Notes: generated from the sequence alone by a model not told the origin. Numbered from the stretch's first letter, positions 1 to 4,469 are shown. The stretch is DNA of 5,252 nt from an uncultured Ellagibacter sp. (GCA_934661105.1 CAKUIV010000134.1:1-5252); one strand, 5' to 3'. Made by a program: numbers and translations.

Positions 1-1
1 C

Positions 2-261
2 TTCATCGCGGGCGCCATCGACAGCTATGGAATAGAAGAATGGGTATCCAGTGCCCAGTTCAGAAGAAGCTCAAGCCGCGTAATATCAAATTCGATACAA
101 CTAGCGCCTACGCTCAGCTGCTTATGGCAAACAGTTATCGCAAGAAAATCGACGGAGATACGGAATTGGCCGCTAAGATCGACGCGCTCCTTAACAAAGA
201 CCCTTGCTACTCGGAAGGCTTCCGATTGCAAATCCCAAATAGCACACGAGAAGCTAAGTAG
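2..261 (+). pseudogene. 3' fragment of an unrecognised gene, apparently frameshifted
   Basis: I do not recognise this product. Two plus-strand frames are open from the window edge. The first frame (from base 2) reads protein-like for about 18 residues (begins FIAGAIDSYGIEEW) and then becomes Ser/Arg-rich and unlike a protein. From about base 65 the neighbouring frame becomes protein-like (KLKPRNIKF, then MANSYRKKIDGDTELAAKID, then LLNKDPCYSEGF) and stops at 259-261. The simplest reading is one coding sequence with a one-base deletion around bases 58-70 (cagttcagaagaagctc). The alternative is an intact 73-residue protein starting at ATG 40, but no Shine-Dalgarno lies before that ATG and its first residues look like noise. 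The visible part is hydrophilic, probably helical, with no membrane segment. The 5' end lies outside the window. Its base composition is closer to neutral than that of the metabolic genes to the right. An opposite-strand frame covers it but has no supporting start signal. Confidence 0.3.
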
Positions 262-294
262 CTTGCAACTCCGTATTGCAGATTTACGACCTCG

Positions 295-327
295 CCTCGA
301 TTCGTTTGATAGAATCCTATCTCGAGG
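295..327 (+). other. Bulged stem-loop upstream of the small membrane ORF
   Basis: The inner arms GATAG (308-312) and CTATC (317-321) enclose a four-base loop. The outer arms CCTCGA (295-300) and TCGAGG (322-327) continue the stem past a seven-base bulge on the 5' side, giving 11 potential pairs. It ends about 30 bases before the Shine-Dalgarno of the ORF at 371, so it would be in that ORF's leader or overlap its promoter. A weak promoter-like pair, TTTACG (283-288) and TTTGAT (305-310) with 16-bp spacing, overlaps it. The function is inferred from position only. Confidence 0.25.
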
Positions 328-357
328 ACGCTTCGCCGCCTGGGCAGCACCACCATT

Positions 358-364
358 AGGAGGT
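358..364 (+). promoter_or_regulatory. Consensus Shine-Dalgarno AGGAGGT
   Basis: AGGAGGT is a full match to the anti-16S core. It lies seven bases (counted from AGGAGG) before ATG 371, whereas ATG 365 abuts it and is too close. It therefore decides the start of the 28-codon ORF. It is the strongest ribosome binding site in the left third of the window. Confidence 0.6.
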
Positions 365-370
365 ATGCCC

Positions 371-457
371 ATGGATGCAAATTCCATCAACGCCGTATGC
401 AACATGCTCTTGGTTGTCATCGGGATAATCGGGCTTCTGCTCGTGAAAAAGGAATGA
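371..457 (+). CDS. Putative 28-residue single-span membrane miniprotein
   Basis: The ORF encodes MDANSINAVCN followed by an uninterrupted hydrophobic stretch (about residues 8-25, rich in Leu, Val, Ile and Gly) and the charged tail KKE. This is the layout of a single membrane helix with positive residues at the end. The frame is open upstream to the window edge, but the consensus ribosome binding site at 358-364 supports starting at ATG 371. A stem-loop follows 27 bases after the stop. Very short hydrophobic proteins of this shape include type I toxin peptides, holin-like toxins and small regulators or subunits of membrane complexes. The sequence does not say which, and I recognise no family. 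It sits among gene remnants, so it could also be a chance ORF or the last part of a longer decayed gene. What is seen is the binding site, the ORF and the hydrophobic helix; the role is open. Confidence 0.45.
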   Translation: MDANSINAVCNMLLVVIGIIGLLLVKKE

Positions 458-484
458 ACGGCGAACACGATTCAAGACAAAGGA

Positions 485-518
485 AAAGCCGGGAAACCCT
501 AGGAAGTAGCCCGGCTTT
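485..518. terminator. GC-rich stem-loop, possible terminator after the small ORF
   Basis: AAAGCCGGG (485-493) pairs perfectly with CCCGGCTTT (510-518) across a 16-base loop that contains the palindrome CCTAGG. On the plus strand only TTT follows before GAAC, so it is a poor intrinsic terminator in that direction. On the minus strand the stem is followed by a T-richer run (TTTTCCTTT). It begins 27 bases after the stop of the 28-codon ORF. It could end or stabilise that transcript. Confidence 0.4.
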
Positions 519-646
519 GAACTAATCGAGAAACGCTGCCCAGGCCTCTGGGGCGCCCTCACACGACATTGTAGCATCCCGTTTTGATCTTGTCGGCAAG
601 ATTTCGCGACCGCGTAAAGTTAATGGTGGTGGTTCCTCCCCTTTGA
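519..646. other. Non-coding stretch with two further hairpins
   Basis: No plausible gene is seen here. Two short stem-loops stand out: CCCAG-GCCT-CTGGG (539-552) and ATCTTG-TCGG-CAAGAT (587-602). The second is followed by only a short T run (ATTTCG), so it would be at best a weak plus-strand terminator. No tRNA T-arm or anticodon arm pattern was found. Confidence 0.35.
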
Positions 647-904
647 TGGCGACCATGCCTCCGTCGACGTCGGCAGATAAAGGTTTCCGCCATCAACTTT
701 GCGCCATCGGGCGTAAGCATTCAATGCGATCATGTCGAGAGCGCTGACTACATGAGCTGGGAACAATTTTTCACGAACCTCCTGAAACGGCAAACAAAAG
801 GCACCCCTTTTGAATACAAGAAAGCAGAATTGGCCGATGCCTATCGCATCGAGCAAAACGCATCTAAGGTAATGGCACTTATCGCGTGCAGGAACATCAA
901 GTAA
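647..904 (+). pseudogene. Orphan coding fragment without a credible start
   Basis: I do not recognise this product. A frame opens after a TGA at 644-646 and closes at TAA 902-904. Its later part reads like a genuine soluble, helical protein (MSWEQFFTNLLKRQTKG, then YKKAELADAYRIEQN, then MALIACRNIK). The protein-like character seems to begin earlier (around KVSAINFAPSGVSIQCD, about 680), where no ATG or GTG with a Shine-Dalgarno is available. ATG 752 would give 50 residues but has no ribosome binding site. The likely reading is a 3' remnant of a larger gene that lost its beginning. Its A/T-richer codons resemble the fragment at 2-261 more than the genes from 1421 onward, consistent with a decayed acquired segment. 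A 125-codon frame on the opposite strand covers the same bases but looks less protein-like. Confidence 0.3.
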
Positions 905-1088
905 TCCTTGACCACCCGCGGATGCGGGACCTTCCGCACTCGTCTTTTCGTTACGCCTGTTTTTTGTTGCCGCGAGAACGGTGTTACGCACGAACAACGC
1001 TTCACCTCTATCGTAGGGCTTTCAGGACATGATAACGATAGCATGAGCCGACGGCGCGGGAGCATCGTGCATTGCGTAGTGCGCCAGC
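905..1088. other. Non-coding gap between two gene remnants
   Basis: No credible gene is seen. Two mutually exclusive hairpins lie just after the fragment that ends at 904: CCCGC/GCGGG (915-919 with 924-928) and TGCGG/CCGCA (923-927 with 934-938). TCTTTT follows at 944-949. A spaced inverted repeat CTATCGT (1008-1014) and ACGATAG (1035-1041) is also present. Confidence 0.3.
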
Positions 1089-1359
1089 CTATTCCCTGAT
1101 GACGCAGTTGTTCTTACCGGCGGCTTTCGCTGTGTACATCGCCTCGTCGGCGCGGCGAAGGATTGCCTTCGGGTCGGCCACGAGCACGTCTTGCTGGAAG
1201 TACATGCCGACGCTCGCCGGTGTACACCTTGCGGTTGAACGTGGTGATGCGGTCGACGAAATCGTTCGTGCCGAACGCGGAAAGCAGCACATCGTCGTTC
1301 GATTCGGTGACCACTTCGAGCACGTAGCGCTCGCCGTCGACATCGACGCACTGCGCCAC
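1089..1359 (-). pseudogene. Diguanylate cyclase (GGDEF) remnant with internal deletion and frameshift
   Basis: Intact relatives make the second messenger cyclic di-GMP from two GTP. The start is a GTG at 1359, five bases after AAAGGA (minus strand, 1365-1370). The first 47 residues (AQCVDVDGERYVLEVV ... TFNRKVYT) resemble the short N-terminal segment that precedes the GGDEF domain in coriobacterial proteins. At about 1212-1221 the sequence jumps to another frame, which reads SVGMYFQQD, then ADEAMYTAKAAGKNNCVIRE and a stop at 1089-1091. That is the extreme C-terminal end of a GGDEF domain. The DxLTGxxNRR start, the metal-binding aspartate and the GG(D/E)EF signature, roughly 120 residues, are missing. 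Both flanking parts are well preserved, so the deletion seems recent. No active cyclase can be made. It lies 61 bp downstream of the membrane-protein gene at 1421-2002, on the same strand. Confidence 0.8.
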
Positions 1360-1380
1360 GGGATTCCTTTCGCGGTTTAA

Positions 1381-1400
1381 CGAGGTCCCTCTATACCTCG
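1381..1400 (-). terminator. Hairpin between the membrane-protein gene and the GGDEF remnant
   Basis: CGAGGT (1381-1386) and ACCTCG (1395-1400) form a perfect six-base stem with an eight-base loop. On the minus strand it begins 21 bases after the stop of the 193-residue membrane protein and is followed by only TT, then AAACC. It may be a weak terminator or a processing/attenuation element. It also lies 21 bases upstream of the GTG of the GGDEF remnant. Confidence 0.3.
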
Positions 1401-1420
1401 CAACGCCGGCGCGCCCCTTG

Positions 1421-2002
1421 CTACGCCGCAAGCGCAACTGCCACGAGAAGGCACGCCTGACCTGCGGCGTTCACCAACTGTTCAATCCAGTTCGAACGTG
1501 CATCGGCCTGATCGCGGTGCGTGGCGAGGTATCCCATCGCCCCCATGCACGCGACCCAAGCAATGGCGAAAACGGCGCTCGGGAACACGCATATCCGCTG
1601 CACGAGAGCGCCCGCGGACGCGAGCGAGCAAAGCGCCCCGCCGATCATGAGCAGGAACCCGGCGGGCATCGTAACGCGCATCTGCTTGCTCAAGAAGGGC
1701 ACATCATGCCTCGCGAGGGCTAAAACGAGCTTCCAGCACACCTTGCCCGTACCGCCGACGGCGGAAAGCACCGCTCCCGCCGCGAACAGGGGGCTTTCGA
1801 TCTCGATGCCGGCAAGGATCGCCGCCGCGCAGAAGAAGGCGACCGGCAGCGCGTCGACAAGTGCGAGGGCAAGCGTGAATCCTTCGGGAACGACGTTTGC
1901 GCCCGCGCCTGCATCCTGGGTCGCTTCACGGCCGCGATTCGTTACGCTTTGAGGCGTTTGAGGTGAGTGGGGCGCCTTGCCGTCGTCGTTTGCCGAACGC
2001 AT
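1421..2002 (-). CDS. Uncharacterised membrane protein, about five transmembrane segments
   Basis: The 193-residue product has no known function. Its first ~40 residues are polar and low in complexity (Pro, Gln, Thr, Gly), probably disordered and cytoplasmic. Hydrophobic segments follow at about 43-65, 71-95, 112-133, 139-161 and 176-193. Stretches that look conserved in a family of hypothetical membrane proteins I have seen in Clostridia and Coriobacteriia are ALVDALPVAFF, GKVCWKLVLAL, QMRVTMPAGFLLM and the C-terminal NWIEQLVN. This family resemblance is from memory. ATG 2002 is chosen because AAAGGA lies eight bases upstream; an upstream in-frame TTG at 2056 has no such support and would add 18 residues unlike the rest. 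The gene is divergent from the DUF1295 gene at 2109 and is followed, on the same strand, by the GGDEF remnant. There is no signal peptide apart from the first membrane segment and no catalytic motif visible. Confidence 0.75.
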   Translation of the reverse strand: MRSANDDGKAPHSPQTPQSVTNRGREATQDAGAGANVVPEGFTLALALVDALPVAFFCAAAILAGIEIESPLFAAGAVLSAVGGTGKVCWKLVLALARHDVPFLSKQMRVTMPAGFLLMIGGALCSLASAGALVQRICVFPSAVFAIAWVACMGAMGYLATHRDQADARSNWIEQLVNAAGQACLLVAVALAA

Positions 2003-2010
2003 GACCCATG

Positions 2011-2016
2011 TCCTTT
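2011..2016 (-). promoter_or_regulatory. Ribosome binding site AAAGGA for the membrane protein
   Basis: On the minus strand AAAGGA ends eight bases before ATG 2002. A second ATG only two bases after it (minus strand, 2010-2008) is too close to be used and is out of frame. This decides the start. Confidence 0.55.
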
Positions 2017-2022
2017 CGTCAA

Positions 2023-2052
2023 CGTTTTCCGTCACGGCCCGAAAACGGGCCG
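2023..2052. promoter_or_regulatory. Overlapping inverted repeats in the divergent intergenic region
   Basis: CGGCCCG (2035-2041), AAAA, CGGGCCG (2046-2052) is a perfect seven-base-arm inverted repeat. A second one, CGTTTTC (2023-2029) with GAAAACG (2041-2047), shares its right arm with the loop and part of the arm of the first. The two could not form together in RNA. The region lies 20-50 bases upstream of the minus-strand start and 57-86 upstream of the plus-strand start, so it could be an operator for both genes or a switchable leader structure of the minus-strand mRNA. I could not identify convincing -35/-10 pairs here. Confidence 0.35.
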
Positions 2053-2097
2053 ACAAGGTTCATACTGTAGCACGTTGGAAGATCAGCATCCGAAAAA

Positions 2098-2102
2098 GGG
2101 GG
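2098..2102 (+). promoter_or_regulatory. Ribosome binding site (GGGGG after an A run) that decides the GTG start
   Basis: GAAAAAGGGGG ends six bases before GTG 2109. It favours this GTG over the in-frame upstream ATG codons, which would add about 44 Arg/Lys-rich residues that overlap the divergent gene and do not look like part of a membrane protein. Confidence 0.5.
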
Positions 2103-2108
2103 ATAACG

Positions 2109-2900
2109 GTGCAGTTCGCGGTTCTCTTCGTCGTCGCGCTCGTCGTGAGCTCGATCGGCTTCAAGAAGTTCGTCTGGTTCATATCGCTTGGGTACGGCTT
2201 CTCCATGGCGGCGATCGGCGTGGCGATGCTCGTCATGTTCGCGGGTAAAGCCGGCGCCGCATCGTGCGCCCTTTGCGTGCTCTGCGTGTTCTACGGCTTG
2301 CGCCTCGGTCTGTTCCTCGCGCGCCGCGAGCGCAAGAGCGCAGCATACAACAAGGTCATGGCCACGCAGGTGAACGACGGGTCGGGCATGGCGCTTCCCT
2401 TGCAGGTGGTCGTGTGGGCAAGCTGCGCGCTGCTCTACGTATGCGAGGCGTCGCCTGCGCTCTTCCGCATGGAGGCCGGCACAGGAATCGACGGGTTCGG
2501 GATCGCGGGCGCGCTCATCATGCTCGGCGGCATCGTACTCGAATCGGCTTCCGACTTCCAAAAAAGCCGCTTCAAGAAGGAAAACCCGCACCGGTTCTGC
2601 GACACGGGCCTCTTCTCGTTCGTGCGCTGCCCCAATTACCTGGGAGAAGTGCTCTGCTGGACGGGAATGTTCGTTTCGGGAATCGGCTCATTCGCAAGCG
2701 CGCTTCAATGGGCGGCGGCGCTCGTCGGTTATCTCGGCATCGTCTACGTCATGTTCGGCGGCGCACGTCGGCTCGAAATCCGCCAGAACAAGAACTACGG
2801 CGCCGACCCGGAATACCAGCGCTACGTAACCTCGACGCCGATTCTTCTGCCGTTCGTGCCGCTCTACAGCGTGGAGAAGTTCACCTGGCTTAAAGGGTAG
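2109..2900 (+). CDS. DUF1295 / steroid 5-alpha-reductase-like membrane protein
   Basis: The 263-residue integral membrane protein has about six to seven hydrophobic segments, with most family signatures in the C-terminal half. These are YGLRLGLFLARRE (62-74), an acidic and basic stretch ESASDFQKSRFKKENP (145-160), the core CDTGLFSFVRCPNYLGE (164-180), and a C-terminal NYGADPEYQRYVTSTP (229-244) before the final LLPFVPLYS. The order and the D-T-G-L...P-N-Y-x-G-E core are those of DUF1295, which belongs with the steroid 5-alpha-reductase and isoprenylcysteine methyltransferase C-terminal domains. Relatives mostly read RHPNY; here the histidine is a cysteine (C174). Most bacterial members have no proven reaction. 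A lipid, steroid or quinone substrate is a guess from family. The gene stands alone on the plus strand, is divergent from 1421-2002, and ends about 160 bp before the terminator at 3061-3099. Confidence 0.8.
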   Translation: MQFAVLFVVALVVSSIGFKKFVWFISLGYGFSMAAIGVAMLVMFAGKAGAASCALCVLCVFYGLRLGLFLARRERKSAAYNKVMATQVNDGSGMALPLQVVVWASCALLYVCEASPALFRMEAGTGIDGFGIAGALIMLGGIVLESASDFQKSRFKKENPHRFCDTGLFSFVRCPNYLGEVLCWTGMFVSGIGSFASALQWAAALVGYLGIVYVMFGGARRLEIRQNKNYGADPEYQRYVTSTPILLPFVPLYSVEKFTWLKG

Positions 2901-2920
2901 CGCGCAGGCGGAACCGAGGG

Positions 2921-2955
2921 TGCGCCCGGGCGAGACGCGGCGCATGCGCCCGGGC
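2921..2955. repeat. GC-rich 24-bp-spaced direct repeat
   Basis: TGCGCCCGGGC occurs at 2921-2931 and again at 2945-2955. A perfect 12-base palindrome GGCGCATGCGCC (2939-2950) overlaps the second copy. This is in the non-coding stretch between the DUF1295 stop and the terminator at 3061. Folding would be strong, but no T run follows, so it is not a convincing terminator. Confidence 0.4.
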
Positions 2956-3060
2956 AAAACGGATGCGGCGCGTGCGAGCTGAAAAGAGCTCCTACTCGCT
3001 TGGGTCGTAAGCGCAAGAGAAACGCCGCCACCAGGCAACCGGGAAACGGCAGGAGAAGCG

Positions 3061-3099
3061 AAGAAGGGCGCCGCTTACGAGTGCGGCGCCCTTCTTTTT
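3061..3099. terminator. Strong, probably bidirectional, rho-independent terminator
   Basis: AAGAAGGGCGCCGC (3061-3074) pairs perfectly with GCGGCGCCCTTCTT (3083-3096) around an eight-base loop. On the plus strand the stem runs into a five-base T run (3095-3099), ending the DUF1295 transcript. It also lies 35 bases after the aroF stop on the minus strand, where the following bases are less T-rich (TTCTTCGCTTC). It sits between two converging genes. Confidence 0.85.
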
Positions 3100-3133
3100 C
3101 GCGAATCAATTGCCTTGCGGCATTCGCAGGTAG

Positions 3134-3940
3134 CTACACGATCTTCTTCCCAAACACCGCCGCGATCTCGCGCAACTCGGCCACCAGGTCGGTGAACTGG
3201 GCGGGCGTGAGCTGCTGCGGGCCGTCCGACAGGGCGACCTGCGGGTTCGGATGAACCTCGATCATGATGGAGTCGGCGCCGACGGCGACGGCCGCCTTCG
3301 CGAGCGACGGCACAAGATCGCGCACGCCGGCAGGGTGCGACACGTCGACGCAGATGGGATAGAGGCTCTGCTTGTGAATGACGGGCACTGCCGAGATGTC
3401 GAGCGTGAAGCGCGTGGCGCTCTCGAACGTGCGCAGGCCGCGCTCGCAGAGCACGACGTTGTCGTTGCCGTTCATGGTGATGTAGTCGGTTGCGGAAAGC
3501 CATTCGGCGATGGTGCCCGCGAAACCGCGCTTGAACAGCACCATCTTGTGCGAGTCCTTCGTCACCTTGCCGATGTTCTTCAGCAGGCTGAAGTTCTGGA
3601 AGTTGCGGGCGCCGACCTGCAGGCCGTCCACATAGGAATGGACCATCTCGCAATGCTCGGAGTCCATGACCTCGGTCAGGGTTTTCAGGCCGTACTTCTC
3701 GCCGCCGGCCTTCATGATCTGGAGCGCTTCCTCCCCCAGACCCTGGAAGCTGTGCGGGTTGGTGCGCGGCTTGAACGCGCCGCCGCGGATCCAGTGCAGA
3801 CCCAAGCCCGCGATGCATTCGGCGACTTCGTTGAACTGCTCTTCGCTTTCGACCGAGCACGGGCCCGCGAAGATGGTGATCTCGTCGGTGCGGGTGCCGT
3901 AGTCGGGAAGTTTCTGGTATACGGGTTTCGGTTCGCTCAT
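3134..3940 (-). CDS. aroF: 3-deoxy-7-phosphoheptulonate (DAHP) synthase, class I, KDO8P-like type
   Basis: DAHP synthase condenses phosphoenolpyruvate with erythrose 4-phosphate, the first step of the shikimate pathway, in the cytosol. The 268-residue product has the expected motifs in order: AGPCSVES (25-32, metal ligand C28), RGGAFKPRTNPHSFQG (52-67), VGARN (109-113), KRG (137-139), CERG (165-168), VDVSHPAG (198-205, metal ligand H202), the E228 ligand in IEVHP and D239 in SDGPQ. The lysine, arginines and four metal ligands are present, so it should be active. Compared with relatives of about 340 residues it lacks an N-terminal ferredoxin-like regulatory domain, and unlike the Bacillus enzyme it has no fused chorismate mutase; that activity is the separate gene just upstream. 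The ATG overlaps the mutase stop by 4 bp, and AAGGAG lies 11 bases upstream, inside the mutase gene. Relatives usually have DPSH where this has DVSH. Confidence 0.93.
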   Translation of the reverse strand: MSEPKPVYQKLPDYGTRTDEITIFAGPCSVESEEQFNEVAECIAGLGLHWIRGGAFKPRTNPHSFQGLGEEALQIMKAGGEKYGLKTLTEVMDSEHCEMVHSYVDGLQVGARNFQNFSLLKNIGKVTKDSHKMVLFKRGFAGTIAEWLSATDYITMNGNDNVVLCERGLRTFESATRFTLDISAVPVIHKQSLYPICVDVSHPAGVRDLVPSLAKAAVAVGADSIMIEVHPNPQVALSDGPQQLTPAQFTDLVAELREIAAVFGKKIV

Positions 3941-4218
3941 ACGGACGGAGTCTCCTTCATAACCTTGAGAATTGCCTGGTAGATTTCGCGCAAGTTCTCG
4001 TTATACAAAGGTCCCTCGTTATATGAGTTCACGCGAGCGAAGATTTCCTCCTCGCGCTTGGGGTCGTACAGACCCATATGGGCGTCCGGTTTGAGCCCGC
4101 GGATGACGAGCGAATGGCCCGCGCGCTTGTTGAGAAGAGCGACGATTTGCTGGTCGATTTCGTCGATCTTCGCACGATGCGCTTCGATTTCCGCGAACGA
4201 CTTCGAAGGTTCGGACAT
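3937..4218 (-). CDS. Chorismate mutase, AroQ type (monofunctional)
   Basis: The enzyme rearranges chorismate to prephenate, the branch step toward phenylalanine and tyrosine. The 93-residue product is the usual size of a free AroQ domain and is all helical. The active-site residues align with the E. coli P-protein mutase at the same spacings: R15, R32, K43, D52, R55, E56 and probably Q81. The signature stretches are HRAKIDEIDQQI (14-25), LLNKRAG (28-34), YDPKREEEI (51-59) and EIYQAIL (78-84). There is no leader peptide, so it should be cytosolic. AGAGGA lies seven to eight bases before ATG 4218. The stop overlaps the aroF start (ATGA), which implies one transcript and coupled translation. A fused mutase acts as a feedback sensor for DAHP synthase in Bacillus; a protein-protein contact between these two separate proteins is plausible but only inferred. 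Confidence 0.93.
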   Translation of the reverse strand: MSEPSKSFAEIEAHRAKIDEIDQQIVALLNKRAGHSLVIRGLKPDAHMGLYDPKREEEIFARVNSYNEGPLYNENLREIYQAILKVMKETPSV

Positions 4219-4257
4219 CGGTAATTCCTCTCATGCGTAAAGCTTTAACGAGAATCT

Positions 4258-4270
4258 GCCCCGCTGGGGC
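4258..4270 (-). other. Short GC hairpin in the chorismate mutase leader
   Basis: GCCCC (4258-4262) and GGGGC (4266-4270) form a five-base stem with a three-base loop, between the predicted promoter and the ribosome binding site at 4225-4231. No T run follows on the minus strand. No aromatic-codon-rich leader peptide is visible, so it does not look like a classical amino-acid attenuator. Confidence 0.3.
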
Positions 4271-4286
4271 CACTCGTGTGATAACC

Positions 4287-4314
4287 ATGATAGCAAAACA
4301 GAAGCCGAGGCTAA
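4287..4314 (-). promoter_or_regulatory. Predicted promoter for the chorismate mutase-aroF operon
   Basis: On the minus strand TATCAT (4292-4287) is preceded by TG-C, an extended -10 arrangement. A weak -35, TTAGCC (4314-4309), lies 16 bases upstream. Transcription would start near 4280, giving a leader of about 60 bases before ATG 4218. The element lies in the 251-bp gap between the hydrolase gene and the mutase gene. There was no other good candidate in the gap. Confidence 0.4.
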
Positions 4315-4425
4315 CCCTCAAGCAGGCGAAAACGACAAGCCGCCAGGAAACGAACGGTTAGGAAGGCGCGCCCTCGCCACAGGGTGCTTATTCCTCGAGG
4401 CGGGTTCATTCGCTCCCCCTTCGGA

Positions 4426-4457
4426 AGGCCCCATCGCATGCGAGAGCGACAGGGCCT
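4426..4457 (-). terminator. Stem-loop after the CocE-family hydrolase gene
   Basis: AGGCCC (4426-4431) pairs with GGGCCT (4452-4457). Inner arms TCGC (4434-4437) and GCGA (4446-4449) extend the stem after a small internal loop. On the minus strand it starts 13 bases after the hydrolase stop. The following bases (TCCGAAGG, itself part of a short palindrome CCTTCGGAAGG at 4418-4428) have no T run, so termination efficiency is uncertain. Confidence 0.4.
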
Positions 4458-4469
4458 CGATTTCGATCC

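Noticed and set aside
25..468. A 147-codon minus-strand frame opposite the left fragments
   Set aside because: No Shine-Dalgarno was seen at its start and no motif in it. The plus-strand readings are more protein-like and include the consensus ribosome binding site at 358-364.
480..605. Possible tRNA or other known structured RNA
   Set aside because: The stems do not form a cloverleaf and no T-loop sequence is present.
620..997. A 125-codon minus-strand frame opposite the orphan fragment
   Set aside because: There is no ribosome binding site and its composition is less protein-like than the plus-strand frame over the same bases. It cannot be fully excluded.
2019..2591. A 190-codon minus-strand frame opposite the DUF1295 gene
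   Set aside because: The Glu-, Arg- and His-rich composition is typical of an antisense shadow, and it covers the divergent promoter region.
3075..3860. A 261-codon minus-strand frame inside and beyond aroF
   Set aside because: It is an Arg/His-rich out-of-phase shadow of aroF that also runs through the terminator stem.
3251..3982. A 243-codon plus-strand frame opposite aroF
   Set aside because: It is antisense to a gene with a full set of DAHP synthase motifs. The product is Val-, His-, Ala- and Asp-rich without motifs and has no good ribosome binding site.
4215..4288. Possible leader peptide (ATG at about 4289) ahead of the chorismate mutase
   Set aside because: The ATG lies at the predicted -10, the frame runs far into the mutase gene, and it has no cluster of Phe, Tyr or Trp codons.
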